Of a stretch of 64,000 bases of DNA, positions 9,743 to 18,606 are shown in pieces. Source of the DNA: Rhodospirillales bacterium BBD 1991-14 (GTDB taxonomy: Bacteria > Pseudomonadota > Alphaproteobacteria > Kiloniellales > Kiloniellaceae); contig LYSY01000004.1 in NCBI GenBank assembly GCA_001657395.1, positions 310,001-374,000 on the forward strand. The letters run 5' to 3'. Position 1 is the stretch's first letter, and the number at the start of each line of letters is the position of its first letter. Below the pieces are notes generated by a model. The model made no database searches and was not told where the DNA came from. It saw nothing but the letters and a program-made list of their open reading frames with translations. The position numbers and the translations under genes are program-made.

Positions 9743-10672
9743 ATGACGCAAACCACGCTCAAGGCTGAAGGGGCGGCGCTTGTCGCCGCCCCCCGGCGCG
9801 CGCGCCGCAGCCCCTTTCAGCGCAAGATCTTTCCCTACCTGCTGGTCGCCCCGGCGGTGATCTACCTCCTGGGGATCACCCTCTATCCCGGGGTCTTCGC
9901 GATCTACCAGTCGTTCTTCGTGGTCACCTTCACCGGCTGGGTGCCCAACGGAGTCGGGAACTACGTCGACCTGTTCCAGGACGACGAGTTCTGGGCGGCC
10001 CTGTGGAACACCCTGGTCATCGGCGGCATCTCGCTGACGCTGCAGTGCGCCATCGCCCTGATGCTGGCGTTCTTCGCCTACCGCGATCCGCTGATCCGCG
10101 GCTGGCGGATCATCTTCCTGATGCCGATGCTCTTCATGCCCTCGGCGGTGGCCTTCATCTGGAAGCTCGCCTTCATGGACGGGCGGGTGATCTCCGACCT
10201 GCTGATGCGGGTCGGCCTGATTTCGGAGAACATCGACTTCCTGGGCGTCGTCTGGAATGCCCGCCTGACCCTGATCGTCGCCGACGTCTGGCAGTGGACG
10301 CCCTTCCTTTTCATCATCTTCGTCGCCGGCCTGCAGGCCCAGGACAAGGAGATCGAGGAGGCCGCACGCCTGGACGGCGCAAGCTGGCCGGCGATCTTCT
10401 GGAACATCTCGCTGCCGCTGATGCGGCCGGTGATCGCCGTCGCCGTCATCCTGCGCGGCATCGACATCACCACCATGTTCACCAACGTCTTCATCATGAC
10501 CCAGGGGACCCCCGGCGGCACAACGGAGACGATCAGCTACTTCATCTACCGCACCGGCTTTCGGCTGTTCAACTTCGGCTATGCCTCGGCGGCCTCGGCC
10601 ATCATGCTGATACTCACCATCATCATCGCCCAGGTGCTGCTGAAGCGGTTCTTCCGCTCCGGGAGGGCGTGA
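9743..10672 (+). CDS. Carbohydrate ABC transporter permease, MalF/UgpA type
   Basis: This 309-residue inner-membrane protein has six predicted transmembrane segments (first at about residues 30-55). The EAA loop that contacts the ATPase is near residues 205-225 (IEEAARLDGASWPAIFWNI), the classic binding-protein-dependent permease signature. It pairs with the downstream MalG-type permease. Its TGA overlaps the ATG of that gene (10670-10674), so the two are translationally coupled. It follows the binding-protein gene after 31 bases. Confidence 0.92.
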   Translation: MTQTTLKAEGAALVAAPRRARRSPFQRKIFPYLLVAPAVIYLLGITLYPGVFAIYQSFFVVTFTGWVPNGVGNYVDLFQDDEFWAALWNTLVIGGISLTLQCAIALMLAFFAYRDPLIRGWRIIFLMPMLFMPSAVAFIWKLAFMDGRVISDLLMRVGLISENIDFLGVVWNARLTLIVADVWQWTPFLFIIFVAGLQAQDKEIEEAARLDGASWPAIFWNISLPLMRPVIAVAVILRGIDITTMFTNVFIMTQGTPGGTTETISYFIYRTGFRLFNFGYASAASAIMLILTIIIAQVLLKRFFRSGRA

Positions 10673-11511
10673 TGGCGGCGCGGCGCAAGTCCGGCGAGAA
10701 CCTCTTCCTGCGCTACTGCGTGCTGGCGGCCTGGGCGCTGTTCTGCCTGGTGCCGATCCTCTGGTTCCTCTCCATCGGCTTCCGGCCCCGCACCGAGATC
10801 ATCACGCCGCAGCCGATCTACTGGCCGACCTTCTCCCTCGATGCCTGGCACATGATCTGGGACGACTGGCCCATGGGCAGCTACCTGCGCAATTCGCTGC
10901 TGGCCATCGTCGGATCGGTGATCATCGACCTCGTGCTGGCCATTCCGGCGGCCTATTCCCTGGCGCGCTACGACTACAAGGGGCGAGAGGATATCGGCTT
11001 CTACATCCTCTCGACGCGCATGATGGCGCCGGCCATCGTCGCCATTCCCATCTTCTTCCTGTTCAAGAACGTCGGCCTGCTGGACACGGTCTGGGGCCTG
11101 ATGCTGGTCTACGCGGCGATCAACCTCAGCGTCGTCACCTGGATCATCCGTTCCTACATGCAGGACATCCCCCACGAGCTGGAGGATGCGGCGCGCACCG
11201 ACGGTGCCTCGGACCTGCGCATTCTCTGGGAGATCATCATCCCGATCTGCCTGCCGGGGATCATCACCGCGGCGGTCATCGCGGCGATCTTCGCTATCAA
11301 CGAGTTCCTCTTCACGCTGCTGATCGCCTCGACCAAGAACGCCTACACCATGTCAGTGGCGCTGGCGAACTTTACCGGCGGATCGGACGGCAAGATCTAC
11401 AACGCCATCGCCCTGGTCTCCTTCCTGGCCTTCATACCGATCTTCCTGCTGGTGATTCTGATCCAGAAACACCTGTCGCGGGGGCTGACTTTGGGCGCAT
11501 TGAAGGGATAG
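10672..11511 (+). CDS. Carbohydrate ABC transporter permease, MalG/UgpE type
   Basis: This 279-residue permease starts at the ATG overlapping the stop of the MalF-type gene. The open frame continues far upstream, but that part is a shadow of the preceding gene. It has six membrane segments, the EAA loop HELEDAARTDGASDLRILWEI (about residues 165-185) and the typical MalG C-terminus GLTLGALKG. With the 9743-10672 permease it forms the translocation pore, driven by the ATPase encoded immediately after it. Confidence 0.92.
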   Translation: MAARRKSGENLFLRYCVLAAWALFCLVPILWFLSIGFRPRTEIITPQPIYWPTFSLDAWHMIWDDWPMGSYLRNSLLAIVGSVIIDLVLAIPAAYSLARYDYKGREDIGFYILSTRMMAPAIVAIPIFFLFKNVGLLDTVWGLMLVYAAINLSVVTWIIRSYMQDIPHELEDAARTDGASDLRILWEIIIPICLPGIITAAVIAAIFAINEFLFTLLIASTKNAYTMSVALANFTGGSDGKIYNAIALVSFLAFIPIFLLVILIQKHLSRGLTLGALKG

Positions 11512-11514
11512 GCC

Positions 11515-12564
<1,050 letters not shown>

Positions 12565-12577
12565 CCTGCGTGGCTCC

Positions 12578-13537
12578 ATGACTTTCGACTACACCTCCCT
12601 CGGGTTCTACACCTTCGACTGCCTGGGCCGTCCGGTGACGGACATTCCCCCCGGCGGCGGGACCTATTTCATCGACGAGCTGACCCTGGCGGTCTCCGGT
12701 GCGGCCGGCAGCGCGGCCATCGTAGCGGCCAAGCACGGCCTGAACGTGCAGGCGGTGGGCGGCGTCGGCGACGACGACATGGGCAAGTGGGTGCTGGAAA
12801 AGCTGCAGAGTTTCGATGTCGATACCGTCAACATGGAGCTCTGCACCGGCGTTGCGACCTCGTCCTCCATTGTCACCACCCGGCCGGACGGGGCACGCCC
12901 GGCGCTGCACAAGAAAGGCGCGACCGGCGCCTTTTTCGTGACGGACGACCGTCTCGACCGTGTCCTCGATACCCGCATCTTCCACATCGGCGGGGTCGGG
13001 CTGATGGACCGCATGGACGGTGCCCCCAGCTTTGCCATGATGCGCAAGGCCAAGGAGCGTGGCTGCATCACCACCCTGGACGTCTTCGCGAGCACGCAGG
13101 ACGACATGCCGCTGGTGGAAGGACTGCTGCCCTACACGGACTATTTTCTGCCCTCGGAAGAGGAGGCGATGGCGCTCTCCGGTCTCAGCGACTACGACGA
13201 CGTCGCGAAGTTCCTGCTGGACAAGGGCGCGGGCTGTGTCGTGCTGACCCTGGGGGCGGAAGGGGCGCTCTACCGGCACAGTGACGGCACCCGTTTCCAT
13301 GTTCCGGCCTTCGATATCGACGTGGTCTGCACCTGCGGTTGCGGCGACTGCTTCAATGCGGGCTTTGCCACAGGCCTGCATCTGGGCCTGGATCCGGAGG
13401 CCTGCGTGCGTCTCGGCCAAGCCTCTTCGGCGCAGAATGCCATGGGGCTCGGCTCCCAGGCGGTGGTCGCCTCTCTGGAGGCGACCATGGCATTCATGGA
13501 AAAGACACCGGTCAGGTCCATGCTGGTGAAAGTCTGA
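12578..13537 (+). CDS. PfkB-family carbohydrate kinase
   Basis: This 319-residue ribokinase-fold protein has an N-terminal glycine-rich substrate region (GAAGSAAIVAAKHG), a middle VLTLGAEGALY motif and the family signature near the C-terminus. That signature reads CTCGCGDCFNAGF, with the catalytic base at D257. The usual GAGD anion-hole motif is GCGD here, which is uncommon but keeps the essential glycines and aspartate. The start is the ATG at 12578, 13 bases after the ATPase stop. PfkB enzymes phosphorylate sugars, sugar acids or nucleosides. Its place at the end of the importer operon suggests that it phosphorylates the imported substrate or an early intermediate, but which one cannot be told. 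Confidence 0.87.
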   Translation: MTFDYTSLGFYTFDCLGRPVTDIPPGGGTYFIDELTLAVSGAAGSAAIVAAKHGLNVQAVGGVGDDDMGKWVLEKLQSFDVDTVNMELCTGVATSSSIVTTRPDGARPALHKKGATGAFFVTDDRLDRVLDTRIFHIGGVGLMDRMDGAPSFAMMRKAKERGCITTLDVFASTQDDMPLVEGLLPYTDYFLPSEEEAMALSGLSDYDDVAKFLLDKGAGCVVLTLGAEGALYRHSDGTRFHVPAFDIDVVCTCGCGDCFNAGFATGLHLGLDPEACVRLGQASSAQNAMGLGSQAVVASLEATMAFMEKTPVRSMLVKV

Positions 13538-13599
13538 TTGCGGCGCTGGTCTCCGGCGCGGGAATCACTACATAATGAAGGTGACAGCGGGTCCAGGCC

Positions 13600-14337
13600 A
13601 TGCCCACGACGCAACGAAGCTTCACCCCTTCGGCAGCCCGTCTGCCGCTGAAGGACGCCCTCAGGATGCTGCGCTTCACCATGAAGCGCGGCCGCGGTTT
13701 TCTTGACCCGCCGCTCGACCCGATTCCCTCACCGATCAGCGACGTGGCCCGCTCTGTGCTGCGGGACTTCGACCAGATCGCCGATCGCGTAAACGATATG
13801 GCTGCCGGCCTGTCGCGGCGGTTTCTCGACAGCGGCGGCGGCGAAAGTCTGAGCACAGCGACGCTGGAAGACATCGAACACATCGGCCATGCCGAGATCG
13901 CCTTCGCCCAGGCTGCCTATCACGGGCTGACCCGAGCGTTGCCCCATCTGGGTGCAAGCGAAGGGCTGGTGAGCGAAGTGCGCAGCGCCGAGGCCTACAA
14001 GGCGGCCATTCAGTCCGGTGCGGCGGAGAAAGACCGCTTTGCCCTGGCCGCCGCGCTGATGCAGGAGATGGTCGATCGCGGCGTCATCCGCGACCTGCTG
14101 CCGGCCGCCAGGGAAGAGGAGGGCGAGCCCCTCACCGAAGAGGAACTGGAGAAACTCTCCATCTTCGCCCTGATCCTCTGGTTCCTGGCCGAGCGGCAGG
14201 ACGGGCCGGAGGATGCCGAGGCGCTGCTGCTCACCTGTTGCGACATGGCCGAGGCACTGAAGACCGAGGTGGCCGAGTGCCTGGGTGACGCCGAACGCCT
14301 GCGGGCGCTCCTCTCCGCCTACGCAGACAAGATCTGA
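13600..14337 (+). CDS. Uncharacterised helical protein
   Basis: I do not recognise this 245-residue protein. It has no signal peptide and no membrane segment. It looks almost entirely alpha-helical, with a Pro-rich N-terminal segment (residues 35-48) and an acidic stretch around residues 170-185 (REEEGEPLTEEELEK). No catalytic motif is obvious. It follows the PfkB gene after 62 bases and precedes a second unrecognised gene by 7 bases, so the pair may be the tail of the importer operon or a separate two-gene unit. Codon use resembles that of its neighbours, which supports a real gene. Confidence 0.65.
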   Translation: MPTTQRSFTPSAARLPLKDALRMLRFTMKRGRGFLDPPLDPIPSPISDVARSVLRDFDQIADRVNDMAAGLSRRFLDSGGGESLSTATLEDIEHIGHAEIAFAQAAYHGLTRALPHLGASEGLVSEVRSAEAYKAAIQSGAAEKDRFALAAALMQEMVDRGVIRDLLPAAREEEGEPLTEEELEKLSIFALILWFLAERQDGPEDAEALLLTCCDMAEALKTEVAECLGDAERLRALLSAYADKI

Positions 14338-14344
14338 GGCGACC

Positions 14345-14953
14345 ATGGCGCTGCCGCTGCCCGATTCCCTGCCGCAGACCGACCGCCCGATCCGCCGGGC
14401 GATGCGCCGCATGCGCTGGTTCAAGCAGTCCTTCGCGCGTCAGGTGGAGGCAATTTCGGCAGCCAGCGGTGTCGTCTACGAGATCCACAACGACCGCCTG
14501 GCCCAGGTCTTCATTCACTGGCTCAGGGCTTTCGAGGCCCAGAAGCCGAAGGACCCGACGGCGCGGCGGGCCTTTACCAACTTCGCCTCCGGCCTGATGC
14601 TGCAGCAGTTGATCCGCGACGTGCCGCTGGAGGTGACCAGTGTGCCGGTCGGCTCTGACGCCTCCAACCCGGCCTTTTATTGGCCCGAGGGCTATGCCTA
14701 TGTCGCTTACTGCCTCAACGTACGCGCGGCGGTGCTGGCGCAGGATTTCGACGAGACGCTGACCCTGGCGCCCGATCTCTCCGACATCCGCACCTGGTGG
14801 TCCTTCAAGGAGAACGTGACGCAGGACCCCGCGCTGGCCATTGCCTTTCTGGATCTCTTCTCCAGTGAAAACCCCAACTGGTCGACGCCGACCCTGTTCT
14901 ACGAGCAGACCGCCCAACTGGAAGGGCCGTCGGACACTGAGCAGATCGTTTAA
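14345..14953 (+). CDS. Uncharacterised protein paired with 13600-14337
   Basis: I do not recognise this 202-residue soluble protein. It starts at the ATG at 14345, 7 bases after the previous stop, which implies co-translation. The N-terminus is basic (IRRAMRRMRWFKQSFARQVE). The middle has aromatic-rich segments (NPAFYWPEGYAYVAYCLNVR; IRTWWSFKENV), and the C-terminus is acidic. There are no signal peptide, membrane segments or cofactor motifs. Its stop overlaps the stop of the convergent aldolase gene by a few bases. A role together with the preceding protein is likely, but nothing visible says what it is. Confidence 0.62.
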   Translation: MALPLPDSLPQTDRPIRRAMRRMRWFKQSFARQVEAISAASGVVYEIHNDRLAQVFIHWLRAFEAQKPKDPTARRAFTNFASGLMLQQLIRDVPLEVTSVPVGSDASNPAFYWPEGYAYVAYCLNVRAAVLAQDFDETLTLAPDLSDIRTWWSFKENVTQDPALAIAFLDLFSSENPNWSTPTLFYEQTAQLEGPSDTEQIV

Positions 14954-16014
14954 GCGCCGGCTGCCGGACTGCGGTCCAGAGTCTGGCGGTACTTTTCCGC
15001 ATCCCAATTCAGGAGCTCGGCTTCGTCTTCCGCCGTCAGGCGGGTGAGCGCCGCTTCGGGGTCGAGGCGCTGGGCGACATCGCCGAGGCAGCGCGCCATG
15101 GCCTGCATGGCGGGCGAGGCGTCGGCCGGCATGGCAACGCCGCGTCCCGGAAAGACGACGAGTTTCTGCTGTGGTTCTGCGGTCGCGCGGGCGAAGGCCG
15201 CTTCAGCGGGTTCCCCGGGATCGGCGACGAAGACTCCCGGGCCCAGAAAGATGACATGGTCCGGGTAGAAGCTGCCGCCGCGCAGCCGCCCCAGCATGCC
15301 GGGATCGAAGGCAAGAGCGGTCGTTGCCGGGTGGTCGACAGCCCGCCATCCGTGGTCGCCCAGGGACTGCGGAAGGTCGGGCACCGCCCGCTCCTGCCCG
15401 CAGAGAGCCGGCGCCAGGCGGCCGGCCACTTCGCGGACGAGCCTTTCGGCCTCTCCGGCGGTCTCGGCGCCGGCGGCCAGCCCATGGTTGCCGAGCACGA
15501 GAACCCGCGTCTCCGGACCGGTGACGGCATCGATGGCCTGGGCGAGGGCGAGGCCGGGCTTGGTGTAGGGGACGAAAGCCGCGCCAAGGTCGGCCAGACG
15601 TTCGGCGACAACCTGCCCAGCATCCGCCCGCAGAGCGGTGGCGATGGTCGCGACGCAGTGGGTGTGCAGGACGACCGGCCAGTCGAAGACTGCATGAACC
15701 GAGGTTTCGATCGAGGGACGGAGCCCGCCGGGGTTCTCACCCTCCGGCACAAAGGCGGCCCCGTTGTCGGCCTCGGGGTCGCCGGATTTCAAAGCCTTGC
15801 GCAGCCGTCGAAGGTCGACAGGCACCATGATGTCCTCGGTCTCGGCATCGGACAGCCAGGTGCCGGATGCTTTCACCAGCATGGCCGTGTCGTCCTTGAG
15901 GGAGGCGTTGCCGCCGGGTCCCTGCACCTGCAGAGGATCTCTGCCGAGGCGGGCGGAAGTCCGGCAGAGGTCGGCAAAGGCAGGCGTGTTGCGAAGGCTC
16001 TGGTAGGGGTTCAT
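14950..16014 (-). CDS. Class II aldolase (COG3347-like, RhaD N-terminal-type domain)
   Basis: This 354-residue zinc-dependent class II aldolase starts at the ATG at 16014, overlapping the stop of the GlpD-like gene (ATGA). The open frame upstream of it is a shadow. The metal-binding HTHC motif (VVLHTHCVATIATAL), the GPGGNASLK phosphate loop and VLVLGNHGLAAGA (another metal-ligand histidine) are visible. It is longer than fuculose-phosphate aldolases (about 215) and matches the aldolase part of RhaD-type bifunctional proteins without the dehydrogenase part. Class II aldolases of this kind cleave ketose 1-phosphates to DHAP plus an aldehyde. It is the last gene of the polyol operon, directly after the dehydrogenase that would make such a ketose phosphate. 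Confidence 0.85.
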   Translation of the reverse strand: MNPYQSLRNTPAFADLCRTSARLGRDPLQVQGPGGNASLKDDTAMLVKASGTWLSDAETEDIMVPVDLRRLRKALKSGDPEADNGAAFVPEGENPGGLRPSIETSVHAVFDWPVVLHTHCVATIATALRADAGQVVAERLADLGAAFVPYTKPGLALAQAIDAVTGPETRVLVLGNHGLAAGAETAGEAERLVREVAGRLAPALCGQERAVPDLPQSLGDHGWRAVDHPATTALAFDPGMLGRLRGGSFYPDHVIFLGPGVFVADPGEPAEAAFARATAEPQQKLVVFPGRGVAMPADASPAMQAMARCLGDVAQRLDPEAALTRLTAEDEAELLNWDAEKYRQTLDRSPAAGA

Positions 16015-17531
16015 GCGACGGCATCCAGTCTCAGCCATTCTTGAAATGCGCTCTGCTCCGCCTCCGTCAGGAAGAGGCCGTGCTTGGTGCGGCGGGTCAG
16101 GATGTCCTCGGCGCTGCGCGCCCATTCCCTGTTGATCAGCCACTTGGCTTCGCGCTCATAGAACAGCGCGCCGAAGTGACGGCCGAGGTCGGCGAGGGAC
16201 TTTGCCTCGCCCAGCATCTCGGCGGCTTCGCTGCCGTAGCAGCGTCCGTAGTGGCGGGCGAGGTCGGCGGGCAGCCATGGCCTGGCCGCCTGGAAGTCGG
16301 TCAGCCAGGTCTCGAAGTCGGCATTGTCGATGGCGCCGCCGGGGAGCGCTGCGGTGGCGGTCCAGGCCGGCCCCATCTGCGGGAACCACGCGGCAAGCTT
16401 CTCCAGGCTGTGCTCCGAGAGCTTGCGATAGGTGGTGAGTTTGCCCCCGAAGGCGGAGAGGATGGGCGCCCGGCCGTTGCCGCCGTCGATCTCCAGTTCA
16501 TAATCCCGGGTCACGGCGGAGGCGCCCTTGGCCGTATCGTCGTCGTAGAGCGGGCGGACGCCGGAGAACGAGGAGACGACATCCGACGGGTCCAGCGTTG
16601 TCTTGAAATAGCGGTTCAGGATCGCCAGGAGGTAGTCGGTCTCGCCGCGGTCGATGGCAACATCCTCCGGACGGCCGTCGAAGGGAATGTCGGTGGTGCC
16701 GACCAGCGCCAGGTCGTCGAAGTAGGGGTTCACGAAGATCAGTCGTTTGTCGTGGGCCTGCAGCACATAGCCGTGGTCGCCCTGCCACCAGCGCTTGAGA
16801 ATGATGTGGCTGCCCTTGACCAGGCGCACGCTGCGCTTGGCGTTCACCCCGGCCACGTTGCCCAGGACTTTCTCCACCCAGGGTCCCGCGGTGTTGACAA
16901 TGGCACGGGCCCTGAGGTCGCGCAGGGCCCCGGTCTCCGCATCCTTCAGGGTGGCGTGCCAGACCTCCCCGTCGCGGCGGGCGGAGAGACACTCGGTGCG
17001 GGGCAGAACCTCTGCGCCCCTGCGTGCGGCATCGACGGCGTTGAGCACCACCAGGCGGGCATCGTCGACCCAGACATCCCAGTAGGCGAAAGCCTTGGTG
17101 AAGGCTTCGCGCATCATCCTTCCCTCTGGCGCGCTGCGCAGGTCGAGTGCGCGGGTGGCGGGGATGCGTTTGCGTCCACCGAGGTGATCGTAAAGAAAGA
17201 GGCCGAGGCGGATCAGCCAGCGCGGGCGCTGCTCCGGGCTGTGCGGCAGGACGAGCTGCAGCGGCCAGGTCAGGTGGGGGGCCACCTCCAGCACCACTTC
17301 CCGTTCGATCAGCGCTTCGCGCACGAGCCGGAACTCGTAGTACTCCAGATAGCGCAGGCCGCCGTGAATGTACTTGCCGGAGCGCGACGAGGTGCCTTCG
17401 GCGAGGTCGCCCTTCTCGCAGAGTACGACCGAAAGGCCGCGCCCGGCGGCATCGCGCGCCACGCCCACGCCGTTGACGCCGCCACCGATGACGAGGAGGT
17501 CGACAGGGTCGTTGCGGAGGGCTGATTGCAT
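16011..17531 (-). CDS. FAD-dependent polyol-phosphate dehydrogenase, GlpD/EryB family
   Basis: This 506-residue membrane-associated flavoenzyme is of the glycerol-3-phosphate dehydrogenase family. It has the FAD-binding motif GGGVNGVGVARDAAGRG (from residue 16), GTSSRSGKYIHGGLRYLEYYEF and a C-terminal GGKLTTYRKLSE segment. GlpD oxidises the carbon next to the phosphate and passes electrons to quinone; EryB does the same with erythritol phosphate. The setting favours an EryB-like role: it lies 8 bases downstream of the hydroxyacid dehydrogenase gene, in the same operon as an EryA-like kinase and an EryD-like regulator. A true glycerol role cannot be excluded, because rhizobial glycerol operons also combine GlpD with a two-ATPase importer. 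Confidence 0.85.
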   Translation of the reverse strand: MQSALRNDPVDLLVIGGGVNGVGVARDAAGRGLSVVLCEKGDLAEGTSSRSGKYIHGGLRYLEYYEFRLVREALIEREVVLEVAPHLTWPLQLVLPHSPEQRPRWLIRLGLFLYDHLGGRKRIPATRALDLRSAPEGRMMREAFTKAFAYWDVWVDDARLVVLNAVDAARRGAEVLPRTECLSARRDGEVWHATLKDAETGALRDLRARAIVNTAGPWVEKVLGNVAGVNAKRSVRLVKGSHIILKRWWQGDHGYVLQAHDKRLIFVNPYFDDLALVGTTDIPFDGRPEDVAIDRGETDYLLAILNRYFKTTLDPSDVVSSFSGVRPLYDDDTAKGASAVTRDYELEIDGGNGRAPILSAFGGKLTTYRKLSEHSLEKLAAWFPQMGPAWTATAALPGGAIDNADFETWLTDFQAARPWLPADLARHYGRCYGSEAAEMLGEAKSLADLGRHFGALFYEREAKWLINREWARSAEDILTRRTKHGLFLTEAEQSAFQEWLRLDAVA

Positions 17532-17538
17532 GGCGGCG

Positions 17539-18606
17539 TCAACAGGGATTCAGCGGCGGCTCGCCGCGCAGCCAGCGGCGCACCTCTTCGGCGGCCTTGG
17601 CTGCGGCGATCCGCACCGTCTTCACCGAGGCGCCGGCGATGTGCGGCGTCAGCGTGACGTTGGGCAGTTGCAGCAGGGGCCAGTCCGGCGGCGTCGGCTC
17701 GATGGCGAAGGTCTCCAGCATGGCCCCGCGCAGGTGGCCGGAGACGAGCGCCTCGTAAAGCGCGTCATAGTCCATCAGCGGGCCGCGGGCGGTGTTGACG
17801 ACGATGCTGCCGGGTTTCATGGCGGCGAAGGCTGTGGCATCCATCATGCCGCGGGTTTCCTCCGTCACCCGCGGGTGCAGGCTCAGCACATCGGATTCCG
17901 CCAGCACCTGATCGAAATCGACCATGGTGACACCCGCGGCGGCGTCTTCCGGGGAAAGCTGCACATAGGGGTCATTCACCAGGATGCGGCAGCCGAAAGC
18001 GCGCAGCAGGGGGACCACGCGGCTGCCGACGTTGCCGTACCCGATGATGCCGACTGTGAGTTCCGAGAGTTCCTCACCGGTGACGTCGGCGCGGTAGAGG
18101 TCGCCGCGGTACTCGCCGCGCCGCAGGGCATCGTGGCCGAGAGTGATGTTACGCGTCTGCGCCAGGATCGCGCCGATGGTGAACTCCGCCACCGCCGAAG
18201 CGTTGCGGCCGGGCGTGTTCACCACCGTGACGCCGTGTTCGGCCGCTGCGCCCATGTCGATGTTGACCGGCCCGCCGCGGGAGACGGCGACCAGTTTCAG
18301 GTCTGGCATGGCGGCAAACATGGCGGCCGAGAGCGGCGCCAGATGGGTGACCAGCACCGGCGCCGGCCCGACGTGGGCGATCACGTCCGCCGGGTCGCCC
18401 ATGTATTCCTTCAGTCCGTCCATGCCCGGCGTTTGATAGCCGTGTTCCATGGGTTCGTCGGGCCAGGGCAGGTCGAGGCTGCGGCAGGTGACGGCCTCGC
18501 CGCAGGCAGCCTGCAGGGCTTCCTCGAAGAGGGCGGAGAGCATGAAGCGGTCGCCGATGATGGCGATATCCGTCTTGGCGCCGTTTCGCTTGGAGTTGCC
18601 GCTCAT
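17539..18606 (-). CDS. D-isomer-specific 2-hydroxyacid dehydrogenase
   Basis: This 355-residue NAD-dependent dehydrogenase has the nucleotide-binding motif GIIGYGNVG (residues 186-194) and the catalytic triad of the family: Arg in NTARGPLMD, Glu in LETFAIEP and His in LTPHIAGAS. Relatives reduce glyoxylate, hydroxypyruvate or phosphoglycerate-type keto acids. Its ATG overlaps the stop of the EryA-like kinase gene, so it belongs firmly to the operon. Possible roles are reduction or oxidation of a C2-C4 acid made from the aldehyde released by the aldolase. The sequence does not fix the substrate. Confidence 0.85.
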   Translation of the reverse strand: MSGNSKRNGAKTDIAIIGDRFMLSALFEEALQAACGEAVTCRSLDLPWPDEPMEHGYQTPGMDGLKEYMGDPADVIAHVGPAPVLVTHLAPLSAAMFAAMPDLKLVAVSRGGPVNIDMGAAAEHGVTVVNTPGRNASAVAEFTIGAILAQTRNITLGHDALRRGEYRGDLYRADVTGEELSELTVGIIGYGNVGSRVVPLLRAFGCRILVNDPYVQLSPEDAAAGVTMVDFDQVLAESDVLSLHPRVTEETRGMMDATAFAAMKPGSIVVNTARGPLMDYDALYEALVSGHLRGAMLETFAIEPTPPDWPLLQLPNVTLTPHIAGASVKTVRIAAAKAAEEVRRWLRGEPPLNPC

